Below are positions 35,519 through 45,981 of a stretch of DNA of 64,000 nucleotides, in pieces. The stretch comes from Burkholderiales bacterium JOSHI_001 (lineage in GTDB: Bacteria > Pseudomonadota > Gammaproteobacteria > Burkholderiales > Burkholderiaceae_C). Location of the stretch: contig CM001438.1 in assembly GCA_000244995.1 (NCBI GenBank), positions 3,868,090 through 3,932,089 on the forward strand, written 5' to 3'. The notes below the pieces were generated by a model that saw nothing but the letters and a program-made list of their open reading frames with translations, did no database searches and had not been told where the DNA came from. How positions within the stretch are numbered: position 1 is the first letter of the stretch; each line of letters begins with the position of its first letter. The position numbers and the translations under genes were made by a program.

Positions 35519-35538
35519 CGAACGCCTCCTTCCTAGTT

Positions 35539-35754
35539 TCAAGAACGGCCAGATTGAGAATGATTGAATTCTTCGGGAATTCCCGGGTTTGGGACTTGAT
35601 GGGCATCAACCGGGGTGACATCGGGTTGCAAGATGCGTTCGCCTTCGCGCTCGATTTCCTCGAACTGGCCCTTGTGCAAGGCCCAGCCGAAGATGCCCAG
35701 GATCACGAGCACCAGCACGGTGGACATCGGGATCAGCAGCCACAGGATTTCCAT
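35539..35754 (-). CDS. ccoS: cbb3 oxidase assembly protein CcoS
   Basis: 71 residues: [42 protein letters not shown] is the family core with one helix and the amphipathic segment. CcoS is needed to insert haem b and Cu-B into CcoN. It starts 13 bases after ccoI. The unconserved C-terminal tail (about 45-71) overlaps the FNR box of ccoN, so its codons carry a regulatory load. Confidence 0.93.
   Translation of the reverse strand: MEILWLLIPMSTVLVLVILGIFGWALHKGQFEEIEREGERILQPDVTPVDAHQVPNPGIPEEFNHSQSGRS
35596..35609 (-). promoter_or_regulatory. Perfect FNR box inside ccoS, upstream of ccoN
   Basis: TTGAT-GGGC-ATCAA is an exact match to the FNR consensus. Centred at 35602.5, it would place a class II start near 35561; a minus-strand AAGAAT at 35573-35568 lies where the -10 element should be. 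The predicted 5' leader to ccoN is about 43 bases. The site encodes Val-Asp-Ala-His-Gln of CcoS. Confidence 0.8.
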
Positions 35755-35767
35755 GCCGGCCGCCCCG

Positions 35768-38080
35768 TCAAGGCGCCAGCCGCGCCAGGCGCAGCGAGTT
35801 GCCGATGACCAACAGCGAACTGCCCGCCATGCCCAGGCCCGCGGCCCAGGGCGGCAGCCAGCCCATCAGGGCCAGCGGGATGCAGGCCAGGTTGTAGACC
35901 GCGGCCCAGGCCAGGTTCTGCTTGACCACACGCAGGGCGCGCTGCGCATGGCGGCGCGCCAGGGCGATGTCGGACAGGCGGTTGGAGACGATCACCGCGT
36001 CGGCGTGCGCCCGCGACACCAGCGCGCCCTGCCCCATCGCCAGGCTGACGTCGGCCGCGGCCAGCACGGGCGCATCGTTGATGCCGTCGCCCACCATCGC
36101 CACGCGGTGGCCCTGGGCCTGCAAGGCGCGCACCGCCTCCAGCTTGCTTTGCGGGGTGGCCTGGCCAAGGGCATGGTCCACGCCCAGGGCCTGGCCGATC
36201 TGCTGCGCACGGTGCTCGCGGTCGCCCGACAGCAGGCTGACCGTCACAGCATCGGCGCGCAACGCGGCCACCGCCGCAGCGGCGTCGGGGCGCAGCACTT
36301 CGTCGAAGTCCAGCCGTGCCAGGGGCTGGCCGTCACAGCCCAGCCAGACGGCGCTGCGGTCGGGGTCATCGGCACCGTCAGCCACCGTCGCGGCGGCAAA
36401 GCCGTGTGACCCCAGGCGCCAGGCGCGGCCCTGGGCGTCGCGCGCCTGCAGTCCCGCACCGGCTTGTTCGTCGATGTCGGTCCAGGCCATGCCCTCGGGG
36501 GCAAGGCCCTCGCCCAGCGCCGCCACGGCGCGCGCCATCGGGTGCAGCGACCACGCGGCCAAGGACGCCGCCACGGCCCGCAGTTGGTTGTCGCCCAACG
36601 CTGCCGTGGCCCCGTCCGCATCCAGCCGCACCAGCCCCACCGGCCTGAGCTGGTCTTCGGTGAGCGTGCCGGTCTTGTCGAACACCACCTGCGTCAGCGT
36701 GGCCAGCGTGGCCAGCGCATCCAGGCGCTGCAGCAGCACGCCGCGCCGCGCCAGCGCACCGGCAGCCGCCAGCAGGGCCGAGGGCGCGGCCAGCGACAAG
36801 GCGCAGGGGCAGGTGACGATCAGCACCGACACGAACACCCACACCGCGCGCGAGGGGTCCACCACGCTCCACACCGCCGCCGCGCCGCAGGCCAGCAGCA
36901 GCACCGCCCACAGGAAGGGCGCGGCAAAGCGGTCGGCCACGCGGGCCCAGGCTGGGCGCTGCGCCAGCGCACCCTGCATCAGCGCTTCGATGCGTGAAAG
37001 TCGCGTTTCTCCGCCGACCTGCAGCACCTTCATCAGCACCGGCGCGCCCTGGTTGATGCTGCCGGCCACCACCGCGGCGCCGCAGGGCCGCGGCACCGGG
37101 CGGCTTTCGCCGGTGAGCAGGGATTCATCGGCCTGGGTGTCGCCCTCCACCAGCACGCCATCGGCCGGGAAAGCCTGGCCCACCGGCACCCGCACGCGGT
37201 CGCCCACCAGCAGGCGGCGCACGCTGACCGTTTCCACCGAACCGTCGTCGCGCAGGCGCTGGGCGCTGTCGGGCATGGCGGTCAGCGTGGCTTCCAGCGA
37301 CTGGGCCGCACGGTGGCGCATGCGCATTTCCAGCCAGCGCCCGCCAAGCAGGAAGCTGACGAACATGGTCAGCGAATCGAAATAGACCTCGTGGCCAAAG
37401 ATGCCGTTGGGGTCGAAGGTGGCGCCGCTGCTGGCCACGAAGGTGACCACGATGCCGATGGCCACCGGCACGTCCATGCCGATGCGGCGCTGGCGCAGTG
37501 CGCGCCAGGCGCCCTTGAAGAACACATCGGCCGAAAACGCCAGCACGGGAATGGACAGCACCCAGCCACCCCAGTTCAAGAGTTGGCGCATGTCGGGCGC
37601 CAGCTCGCTGCCCGATGTGACATAGCTGGGCGTGGCCATCATCATCACCTGCATGGCGCAGAAACTGGCCACGAACAGGCGCCAGAGCGCGGCGCGTGCT
37701 TCCTGGCGGCGCAGCTCGCGGGCGGCGGCGGCCACGTCCGGGGCGGCGTCATAACCCGCACTTCGGATGTGCGCCACGATGCCCGACAGCCGCGTGGCGG
37801 CCGGGTCCCAGCGGATGAGGGCGCGTTCACCGGCGGCGCTGACGCTGACCGACACCACGCCGGCGTCGCGCTGCACCGCCCCTTCGATCAGCCCGGCACA
37901 GGCGGCGCAGTGCATGCCGGAGATGCACAGCGACGATTCGGCCAGGCGCCGCCCCTGGCTGTCCACCACCGTGCGGGTGAAGCGTTGCTGCTCCAGCGGG
38001 TCGTCCAGCAGGCTCAGCGCGTCGGACGTGCCGGCGGGCAGGGGCGCGGTGGCCATGGGGGGGCTGGCAAGGGTGGTCAT
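35768..38080 (-). CDS. ccoI: Copper P1B-type ATPase CcoI (FixI)
   Basis: 770 residues. A heavy-metal domain (about 35-100, SGMHCAACAGLIEGAV) precedes eight helices, with the metal motif CPCALS in helix 6, the phosphorylated Asp in FDKTGTLTED, the GDGINDAP hinge and a SLLSGDREHRAQQIG segment. It moves Cu(I) outward for cbb3 assembly, which its place before ccoS supports. The start is uncertain: ATG 38080 (MTTLASPP) is used; ATG 38056 or GTG 38155 are possible. Confidence 0.93.
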   Translation of the reverse strand: MTTLASPPMATAPLPAGTSDALSLLDDPLEQQRFTRTVVDSQGRRLAESSLCISGMHCAACAGLIEGAVQRDAGVVSVSVSAAGERALIRWDPAATRLSGIVAHIRSAGYDAAPDVAAAARELRRQEARAALWRLFVASFCAMQVMMMATPSYVTSGSELAPDMRQLLNWGGWVLSIPVLAFSADVFFKGAWRALRQRRIGMDVPVAIGIVVTFVASSGATFDPNGIFGHEVYFDSLTMFVSFLLGGRWLEMRMRHRAAQSLEATLTAMPDSAQRLRDDGSVETVSVRRLLVGDRVRVPVGQAFPADGVLVEGDTQADESLLTGESRPVPRPCGAAVVAGSINQGAPVLMKVLQVGGETRLSRIEALMQGALAQRPAWARVADRFAAPFLWAVLLLACGAAAVWSVVDPSRAVWVFVSVLIVTCPCALSLAAPSALLAAAGALARRGVLLQRLDALATLATLTQVVFDKTGTLTEDQLRPVGLVRLDADGATAALGDNQLRAVAASLAAWSLHPMARAVAALGEGLAPEGMAWTDIDEQAGAGLQARDAQGRAWRLGSHGFAAATVADGADDPDRSAVWLGCDGQPLARLDFDEVLRPDAAAAVAALRADAVTVSLLSGDREHRAQQIGQALGVDHALGQATPQSKLEAVRALQAQGHRVAMVGDGINDAPVLAAADVSLAMGQGALVSRAHADAVIVSNRLSDIALARRHAQRALRVVKQNLAWAAVYNLACIPLALMGWLPPWAAGLGMAGSSLLVIGNSLRLARLAP

Positions 38081-38187
38081 GGAAGGGGACGGGCGGGCTC
38101 GGGCGACGACAGCCGCAGCGCCCGGCTCCACACCCGGCGCTCGCCCATCCGACACCCGATAATCTAGTGCTATCCCGGAGTTAACGC

Positions 38188-38670
38188 ATGATCTATGTCA
38201 AGCCTGACCGGCGACTGACCCCCCTGCTCTGTGCGGCCCTGTGCGCCGCCACGATGTCCCTGGCCACCTCAGGGGCAGCCGCCCAGGGCGTGCCGCAGAA
38301 CCTGCCGACGGTGAAGCTCAGCGCCGGCATGCACCAGATCCAGGCCATGGTTGCCGCCACGCCGTCGCAGCGGCAGACCGGGCTCATGTACCGCAAGGAC
38401 ATGGCGCAACACGAAGGCATGCTCTTCATCTTCGAGCAGCCCACCCAGCAGTGCTTCTGGATGCGCAACACGCTGCTGCCGCTGTCCATCGCCTTCATCG
38501 CCGACGATGGCACGGTGGTGAACACCGACGAGATGAAACCCCAAACCGACGAATCGCACTGCTCGGCCAAACCGGTGCGCTTCGTGCTGGAGATGAACCA
38601 GGGCTGGTTCGACAAGAAGGGCGTCAAGCCCGGCGCCAAGATCGCTGGCGCGCCCTTCAACACCAGGTAG
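38188..38670 (+). CDS. DUF192 family exported protein
   Basis: 160 residues with a signal peptide (about 10-33, TSGAAAQG) and a single DUF192 domain: TPSQRQTGLMYRKDMAQHEGMLFIF, CFWMRNTLLPLSIAFI and the C-terminal GWFDKKGVKPGAKI. The domain forms a small beta fold of unknown activity. It diverges from ccoI and is followed by the sodB gene on the opposite strand. Confidence 0.85.
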   Translation: MIYVKPDRRLTPLLCAALCAATMSLATSGAAAQGVPQNLPTVKLSAGMHQIQAMVAATPSQRQTGLMYRKDMAQHEGMLFIFEQPTQQCFWMRNTLLPLSIAFIADDGTVVNTDEMKPQTDESHCSAKPVRFVLEMNQGWFDKKGVKPGAKIAGAPFNTR

Positions 38671-38724
38671 CCAGGTCAAGAGCCAAGCAGCCGCCGTGGA
38701 TCCGGCGCCGCCGGTCCACCAGCG

Positions 38725-38770
38725 GCGCCCCCTCGGGGGGAGGCGACCGCAGGTCGCTTCGGGGGGGTGG
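38725..38770. repeat. GC-rich intergenic hairpin element
   Basis: C-run/G-run pairs (CCCCCTCGGGGGG) flank a perfect stem GCGACC (38743-38748)/GGTCGC (38752-38757) with loop GCA. It lies between the convergent DUF192 and sodB stops. Elements of this C5TCGGGG...hairpin...G-run type recur between genes in Burkholderiales genomes; only one copy is visible here. It may act as a two-way transcript end. Confidence 0.5.
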
Positions 38771-38773
38771 TGA

Positions 38774-39355
38774 TCAGCCGAAATTCGCTTCGGCAAAGCC
38801 CCAGTTCACCAGCTTGTCCAGGAAGGTCTCGACGAACTTCGGACGCAGGTTGCGGTAGTCGATGTAGTAGGCGTGTTCCCACACGTCCACGGTCAGCAGC
38901 GCCTTGTCGGCGGTGGTCAGCGGGGTGCCGGCGGCGCCGGTGTTGACGATGTCCACCGTGCCGTCGGGCTTTTTCACCAGCCAGGTCCAGCCCGAGCCGA
39001 AGTTGCCCACGGCCGACTTGACGAAGGCTTCCTTGAAGGCAGCGTAGCTGCCCCACTTGGCGTTGATGGCCGCGGCCAGCGGGCCCGAGGGCTCACCGCC
39101 ACCGGCGGGCTTCATGCAGTTCCAGAAGAAGGTGTGGTTCCAGATCTGGGCGGCGTTGTTGTAGACGCCACCGGAGGCCTTCTTGATGATGTCTTCCAGC
39201 GCCAGGCTCTCGAACTCGGTGCCCTTCTGCAGGTTGTTCAGGTTCACCACGTAAGCGTTGTGGTGCTTGCCATGGTGGAACTCCAGCGTTTCCTTGCTGT
39301 AGTGGGGGGCCAGGGCGTCAATGGCGTACGGCAGCGGGGGCAGGGTGTGTTCCAT
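38774..39355 (-). CDS. sodB: Iron superoxide dismutase
   Basis: 193 residues, cytosolic dismutation of superoxide. Metal ligands come from [21 protein letters not shown] and [13 protein letters not shown]; the FGSGWTWLV and [13 protein letters not shown] signature places it in the Fe-type group, with length normal. ATG at 39355 gives [10 protein letters not shown], the usual start; a longer frame upstream is Arg/Gly-rich and not used. It fits with the microaerobic functions beside it. Confidence 0.97.
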   Translation of the reverse strand: MEHTLPPLPYAIDALAPHYSKETLEFHHGKHHNAYVVNLNNLQKGTEFESLALEDIIKKASGGVYNNAAQIWNHTFFWNCMKPAGGGEPSGPLAAAINAKWGSYAAFKEAFVKSAVGNFGSGWTWLVKKPDGTVDIVNTGAAGTPLTTADKALLTVDVWEHAYYIDYRNLRPKFVETFLDKLVNWGFAEANFG

Positions 39356-39483
39356 GCAGGGTCCTTGGAAGCGTTGCAGGGCGGCAAAGTGCGCCCGGGG
39401 TGGCGGAAAACAGAAGCGACTCATTGTAGGAGTGCCCCTGCTGCCTGACGCCGGCGCGGGGTCTTGCCGCCGCGGTGCGGACA

Positions 39484-40794
39484 TCAACCCGCCACCGGCT
39501 TGATCTGCACGTCCTGCACCTGCACCCGCGCCTGCCCATCGGCCCACACCGTGTTCACCTGCTGGCCCGGCTGCAGGGCCGATGCCCGGGTGATGGGCTG
39601 GCCGGCCGTGTCGGTCACCCAGGCGTAGCCACGCGTCAGCACCTGGGCGGGGTCCAGCGCGCGCAGCCGGTCGCCGAGGCGGTCCAGGTGCTGGGTGCGC
39701 TGGCGCAGCAGGGCGGCGCTGGACAGTGGCAGGCGCTGCGCCAGGCCTTGAAGGTGCTGGCGCTGCCCGCGCAGCCGTTGCTGCAGGCCCTGGGTGCTGC
39801 GCTGCTGCAGCAGCGCCAGGTGCTGCTGCTGCGCGGCCAGGCGCGCCGAAGGCCGGCCACAGCGCAGCGCCAGGCGGTCCAGGCGCTGGGCCTGGCGGTC
39901 CAGGCGGCGCTGCACCGCCAGCCCCAGGGCGCGGGCGCGCTGGCGCAGCGCGGCCAGCAGTTCATCGCGCGCCGGCGCGGCCAGTTCCGCCGCGGCGGTG
40001 GGCGTGGGCGCCCGCAGGTCGGCGGCCAGGTCGGCCAGCGTCACGTCGGTCTCGTGGCCCACCCCGCACACCACCGGGATGGGACTGGCCGCCACCGCAC
40101 GCACCACCCGCTCATCATTGAAGGCCCACAGGTCTTCCAGCGCGCCACCGCCGCGCACCAGCAGCAGGGTGTCCACCTCGGCGCGCTGGTTGGCGATGAC
40201 GATGGCCCGCACCAGCTGGTCGGGCGCGTCGGGGCCCTGCACCGGGCTGGGGTACACCACCACGCGAACCTGGGGCGCGCGGCGCGCCAGCGCGGTCAGC
40301 ACGTCGTGCAGCGCCGCGGCCTGCAAGGAGGTGACAAGGCCCAGCACCCGCGGGTGCGAGGGGATGGGCCGCTTGCGGCCGGCGTCAAACAACCCGGCCG
40401 CCGCCAGGCGCGCCTTCTGGCGCAGGAACAGCTCGTACAGCGTGCCGGCGCCCAGGCGCTGCAGCCCTTCCACCACGCACTGCAGTTCGCCGCGCGATTC
40501 GTACACCGTGATGCGGCCGCGCAGCTCCACCTGCTGCCCGTCCTGGGGCGTGAAGTCCAGCAGGCCCGCCACACGGCGGAACATCGCACAGCGCAGCAGC
40601 GCCGGCGCACCGTCGGCGTCCTTCAGGCTGAAGTAGCAGTGGCCGCTGGACGCGCGGGTGAAGCCCGAGATCTCGCCGCGCACGGCCACCGCGCCCAGCC
40701 GCGCCTGCAGCGCGTCGGCCACCGCCAGCAGCAGCGCGGCCACGCTCCAGGCGCGCGGTGCGCCGCCTGCCGGCACGCTTTCAGAAACCGGCAT
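39484..40794 (-). CDS. xseA: Exodeoxyribonuclease VII large subunit
   Basis: 436 residues: an OB-fold N-terminus ([19 protein letters not shown]), the catalytic core with [35 protein letters not shown] and [27 protein letters not shown], then a long Gln/Arg/Leu coiled coil (about 280-380). The enzyme degrades single-stranded DNA with XseB, which is not in the window. ATG at 40794 (MPVSESVP) chosen over upstream frame. A 48-base perfect inverted repeat lies 23 bases before the start. Confidence 0.95.
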   Translation of the reverse strand: MPVSESVPAGGAPRAWSVAALLLAVADALQARLGAVAVRGEISGFTRASSGHCYFSLKDADGAPALLRCAMFRRVAGLLDFTPQDGQQVELRGRITVYESRGELQCVVEGLQRLGAGTLYELFLRQKARLAAAGLFDAGRKRPIPSHPRVLGLVTSLQAAALHDVLTALARRAPQVRVVVYPSPVQGPDAPDQLVRAIVIANQRAEVDTLLLVRGGGALEDLWAFNDERVVRAVAASPIPVVCGVGHETDVTLADLAADLRAPTPTAAAELAAPARDELLAALRQRARALGLAVQRRLDRQAQRLDRLALRCGRPSARLAAQQQHLALLQQRSTQGLQQRLRGQRQHLQGLAQRLPLSSAALLRQRTQHLDRLGDRLRALDPAQVLTRGYAWVTDTAGQPITRASALQPGQQVNTVWADGQARVQVQDVQIKPVAG

Positions 40795-41148
40795 CACAAC
40801 CCCGAACCTGCGCAGCGCCAGCATTGGCGCGGCTTGGGAACTCCACAGCCGCGCCAATGCTGGCTCAGCGACCGCATGTGCCTGTCATCGATTTGTCGCA
40901 TTCGTGCAAGTGGCTGATTCGATTGGAATTTTTACTGCTGAATTTTTGGGCAGGATAAGGCGGGCCCTGGAAATTCGCGCTCTTCGGCCGGGCTGACCCG
41001 GGTTGCCCACAGCGTTGTCCACAGCGGCGGTGGATTGTTGGGGCCGTGCAGGCGCGGGCGGCGCTCACGGGCCGAAACGGTGCGCCCTTGGGGCCATAAT
41101 CGCGCGTCGCCGCAACCCCACCGCGGCCCATGAGCGTGCATCCCACCT
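40795..41148. other. xseA-exbB divergent intergenic region
   Basis: 354 bases without a gene. Besides the inverted repeat, 40890-40960 is much richer in A/T than the rest of the window (includes TTTTTACTG and AATTTTTGGG) and probably holds the promoters of xseA and of the exbB operon. Confidence 0.55.
40817..40864. repeat. 18-bp perfect inverted repeat, 12-base loop
   Basis: GCCAGCATTGGCGCGGCT (40817-40834) and its exact complement (40847-40864) surround the loop TGGGAACTCCAC. It sits in the xseA 5' region. No T-run follows on either side, so it is not a standard terminator; as RNA it would form a long stable hairpin. Confidence 0.85.
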
Positions 41149-41793
41149 GTGATTTCGATCATACAAGCGGCCGGTTGGCCCATCTGGCCCCTGATCCTGT
41201 GTTCCGTGATCGCCCTGGCCCTGGTGATCGAACGCTTCATCAGCCTGCGCGGCACGCTGGTGGCCCCGGCCACGCTGCTGGACGAGGTGCTCACGGTCAC
41301 CCGCACCCACCTGCCGGCGCCTGAAGTGGTGGCCAAGCTGGCCGACAACTCGGCCTTGGGCTCGGTCCTGGCCGCGGGCCTGCGCGCCGTGATTGGCGAG
41401 CCACGCATCACCGAAACCGCGCTGCGCCAGGCCTTCGAATCGTCCGGCCGCGCCGCGGTTCACAAGCTGGAGCGCTACCTCAACACCCTGGGCACCATCG
41501 CTGCCGCGGCACCGCTGCTGGGCCTGTTCGGCACCGTGGTGGGCATGATCGAGATCTTCGGCTCGCAGGCCCCCACTGGCGCCGGCAACCCGGCGCAGCT
41601 GGCGCACGGCATCTCGGTGGCGCTGTACAACACCGCCTTCGGCCTGGTGATCGCCATCCCCGCGCTGATGTTCTACCGCTACTTCCGCGGCCGCGTGGAC
41701 GAGGTGGCCATCACCATGGAGCAGGCCGCCGAGCGCATGGTGCCGCACCTGATGCGTTTTTCGGTGAAGACCGCTCCGCCCCACCACGGCTGA
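41149..41793 (+). CDS. exbB: ExbB/TolQ-family proton channel protein
   Basis: 214 residues, three helices (about 10-30, 115-140, 160-182) with the family core LGTIAAAAPLLGLFGTVVGMIEIF and GISVALYNTAFGLVIAIPAL. With ExbD it feeds proton-motive force to TonB. GTG start. exbD follows after 11 bases, and the two TonB-dependent receptors lie ~4 kb downstream. No tonB gene is in the window. Confidence 0.94.
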   Translation: MISIIQAAGWPIWPLILCSVIALALVIERFISLRGTLVAPATLLDEVLTVTRTHLPAPEVVAKLADNSALGSVLAAGLRAVIGEPRITETALRQAFESSGRAAVHKLERYLNTLGTIAAAAPLLGLFGTVVGMIEIFGSQAPTGAGNPAQLAHGISVALYNTAFGLVIAIPALMFYRYFRGRVDEVAITMEQAAERMVPHLMRFSVKTAPPHHG

Positions 41794-41804
41794 AGCGCGC
41801 CGCC

Positions 41805-42230
41805 ATGAACTTCCGACACCGTCGCGTTGAGGACCCGGAGATCAACCTGATCCCCTTCATCGACGTGCTGCTGGTGGTGCTGATCTTCCTGATGCTGTCC
41901 ACCACCTACAGCAAATACTCCGAACTGCAGATCACCCTGCCCACGGCCGACGCCGAGAAGCTGAAGGAACGCCCCGCCGAGGTGATGGTGACGGTGGGCG
42001 CGGAAGGCCAGTACGCGGTGAACCGCAAGGCCGTGGAAGGCCGCAGCGTGGAGCAACTGGCTGCCGAACTGGTGGCCGCCGCGGCGGGTCGCAACGACGC
42101 GGTGGTCATCATCTCGGCCGACGCGATGGCGGCGCACCAGACCGTCATCAACGTGCTGGACGCCGCGCGCCGTGCCGGCCTGCCGCGCCTGACCTTCGCC
42201 ACCCAACTGCCCACCAACGGCGCGCGTTGA
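41805..42230 (+). CDS. exbD: ExbD/TolR-family protein
   Basis: 141 residues: cytosolic start, one helix with the essential Asp in INLIPFIDVLLVVLIFLM, and a periplasmic domain. Partner of ExbB in the TonB motor. Placed between exbB and lpxK, the usual betaproteobacterial order. Confidence 0.95.
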   Translation: MNFRHRRVEDPEINLIPFIDVLLVVLIFLMLSTTYSKYSELQITLPTADAEKLKERPAEVMVTVGAEGQYAVNRKAVEGRSVEQLAAELVAAAAGRNDAVVIISADAMAAHQTVINVLDAARRAGLPRLTFATQLPTNGAR

Positions 42231-42248
42231 GGCGCTCCGCGCCCCCGC

Positions 42249-43301
42249 GTGCCGCCGCCACCCACTTTCGAGCACAGGCTGACGACCAGCTGGGCCCGGC
42301 CGCGGCCGGACGTGCTGGCGCAAACGCTGCGGCCCCTGTCCTGGCTGTACAGCGGCCTGGAAGCCCTGCACCGCGCCAGCTACGCCCTGGGCCTGCGCCA
42401 CGCGCAGCGCCTGCCGGTGCCGGTGCTGGTGGTGGGCAACCTGGTGGCCGGCGGCGCCGGCAAGACCCCGGTGGTGATGCACCTGGTGCAGGCCCTGCGC
42501 CAGCGCGGCTGGCGCCCCGGCGTGGTGGCGCGCGGCCATGGCGCGCAGGCCGCGGGCGGCCCCGACGCAACGCTGGTGCACCGCGACACGCCGGCTGCCA
42601 TGGTGGGCGATGAACCCCTGCTGGTGCACCTGCGCTGCGGCGTGCCGGTGGCGGTGGCACGTGAACGCGTGAAGGCCGCACTGGCGCTGCTGATCCGGCA
42701 CCCGGAGCTGAACCTCGTCATTGCCGACGACGGCCTGCAGCACCACGCGCTGGCGCGCGACGCCCAGGTCATTGTGTTCGATGCCCGCGGCGTGGGCAAC
42801 GGCCTGCGCCTGCCGGCCGGCCCGCTGCGCGAGGCCTTCGCCGCGACGCCGCCGCCGCGCAGCGTGGTGCTGTACAGCGCGGGGGCGCCCAGCACGGCCT
42901 GGCCCGGCTTCGTGGCGCAGCGCCGCCTGGCCGGTGCGGTGGCCCTGGCCGACTGGTGGCAGGGCGCACCCGCACGGCCCGAGGGCCTGGCGGCCTTGCG
43001 CGGTCGCCCGCTGCTGGCCGCGGCCGGCCTGGCGCGGCCTCAGGGCTTCTTCGACATGCTCGCGGCGCAGGGCTTGTCCCCCACCACGCTGCCGCTGCCG
43101 GACCACCATCCGTTCAGCACCCTGCCCTGGCCCGCCGACACGCCCGACGTCGTCGTGACCGAGAAGGACGCGGTGAAACTGGCGCCCGATCGATGCGGTT
43201 CCACGCGGGTGTGGGTGGCGACGCTAGACTGCGAACCCGAACCCGCTTTTGACGCGGCGGTGTCGGCCCTGCTGCCGCCACCAAAGCCTGAAGACCCATG
43301 A
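42249..43301 (+). CDS. lpxK: Tetraacyldisaccharide 4'-kinase
   Basis: 350 residues, phosphorylates the 4' position of the lipid A precursor at the inner membrane. P-loop GNLVAGGAGKTP (about 60-72), then VVARGHG, GDEPLLVH and ADDGLQHHAL with the catalytic Asp/His region. One N-terminal membrane-associating helix. GTG start. Its stop shares ATGA with the Trm112 gene. Confidence 0.95.
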   Translation: MPPPPTFEHRLTTSWARPRPDVLAQTLRPLSWLYSGLEALHRASYALGLRHAQRLPVPVLVVGNLVAGGAGKTPVVMHLVQALRQRGWRPGVVARGHGAQAAGGPDATLVHRDTPAAMVGDEPLLVHLRCGVPVAVARERVKAALALLIRHPELNLVIADDGLQHHALARDAQVIVFDARGVGNGLRLPAGPLREAFAATPPPRSVVLYSAGAPSTAWPGFVAQRRLAGAVALADWWQGAPARPEGLAALRGRPLLAAAGLARPQGFFDMLAAQGLSPTTLPLPDHHPFSTLPWPADTPDVVVTEKDAVKLAPDRCGSTRVWVATLDCEPEPAFDAAVSALLPPPKPEDP

Positions 43302-43513
43302 GCCTGGACCACCGCCTGATCGACCTGCTCGTCTGCCCGCTGTGCAAGGGGCCGCTCACCATGGCGCGTGACGCGAACCAGCAGCCCAGCGAACTGCAGT
43401 GCCCCGCCGACCGCCTGGGCTTTCCCATCCGCGATGGCATCCCGGTGATGCTGGAACAGCAGGCCCGCGCGCTGGAAGAACCCGCGCCCGCCACGCCGCC
43501 CCTGTCGCGATGA
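43298..43513 (+). CDS. Trm112/UPF0434 family protein
   Basis: 71 residues with a zinc-ribbon-like CPLCKGPL...[20 protein letters not shown]. Bacterial members, often called YcaR, lie next to kdsB or lpxK and have no proven role. Four-base overlaps with lpxK before and kdsB after show tight coupling. Confidence 0.9.
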   Translation: MSLDHRLIDLLVCPLCKGPLTMARDANQQPSELQCPADRLGFPIRDGIPVMLEQQARALEEPAPATPPLSR

Positions 43514-44289
43514 GCGCTGGCTTCGTGGTGCTGGTGCCGGCCCGGCTGGCGTCCACGCGCCTGCCCGACAAGCCGCTGGCCGACATTGCCGGCCTGCCCA
43601 TGGTGGTGCGGGTGGCACAGCAGGCGGCGACATCGCGTGCCACGCGCGTGGTGGTGGCCGCCGACCACCCGCGCATCGTGGCCGCCTGCCAGCAGCACGG
43701 CGTGCAGGCGGTGCTGACGCGCGACGACCATGCCAGCGGCAGCGACCGCCTGGCCGAAGCCTGTGAACACCTGGGACTGGACGGCGACCAGGTGGTGGTG
43801 AACGTGCAAGGCGATGAACCGCTGATCGCCCCGGCCATGATCGAGGCCTGCGCCGACCTGCTCGGCGCACGCCCCGACTGCGTGATGAGCACCGTGGCCC
43901 ACGCCATCGACGACCCGGCCGAGTTCCGCAACCCCAACGTGGTGAAGGTGGTGCTGGACGCGCGCCACACCGCGCTGTACTTCAGCCGCGCGCCCATCCC
44001 CTGGTGGCGCGACGGCCCGGCCGACGCACGGGCCCTGCCTGCCGAACCCCCGGTGCTGCGCCACGTGGGGCTGTACGGTTACCGCGCCGGCTTCCTGCGC
44101 CGCTTTCCCACCCTGGCCAGCGCCCCGCTGGAACGCACCGAGGCGCTGGAACAGTTGCGCGTGCTTTGGCATGGCGAGCGCATTGCGGTGCACGTCAGCG
44201 CCGAGCGGCCCGGCCCCGGCGTGGACACACCCGACGACCTGGCCCGGGTGCGCGCCCTGATGGCCGCCTTGATGGCCGCCAAAGCCTGA
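43510..44289 (+). CDS. kdsB: CMP-KDO synthetase
   Basis: 259 residues, activates KDO with CTP for lipopolysaccharide core synthesis. Motifs: [43 protein letters not shown] and [12 protein letters not shown]. Normal length. The start by ATGA overlap with the Trm112 gene gives [13 protein letters not shown]; a longer upstream frame lies inside that gene. Confidence 0.96.
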   Translation: MSAGFVVLVPARLASTRLPDKPLADIAGLPMVVRVAQQAATSRATRVVVAADHPRIVAACQQHGVQAVLTRDDHASGSDRLAEACEHLGLDGDQVVVNVQGDEPLIAPAMIEACADLLGARPDCVMSTVAHAIDDPAEFRNPNVVKVVLDARHTALYFSRAPIPWWRDGPADARALPAEPPVLRHVGLYGYRAGFLRRFPTLASAPLERTEALEQLRVLWHGERIAVHVSAERPGPGVDTPDDLARVRALMAALMAAKA

Positions 44290-45063
<774 letters not shown>

Positions 45064-45089
45064 ACACCCAACCCAAGGAACCCCGCACC

Positions 45090-45848
<759 letters not shown>

Positions 45849-45890
45849 GCGCCAGGCCTCGCAGCCGCTGCTGGCGGCCGGGTCGAAACG

Positions 45891-45930
45891 AACAAAGCCC
45901 GCCGGGGTTGCCCGGCGGGCTTTGTTTTTG
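45891..45930. terminator. Bidirectional Rho-independent terminator
   Basis: A 16-bp perfect stem (45891-45906 with 45911-45926, core AAGCCCGCCGGG) closes on GTTG and is flanked by A-rich and T-rich runs. It lies between the convergent SDR gene and the first TonB receptor and should stop both. Confidence 0.95.
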
Positions 45931-45981
45931 TCCTTGCTGCCTGGCGCCGGGGTCGCCCAGAGGCAACCCCGGTCGCGACCG

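Noticed and set aside
33257-35536. 759-codon plus-strand frame across ccoN/ccoO
   Set aside because: Antisense shadow of clear cco genes; His/Gln/Val-rich with no fold.
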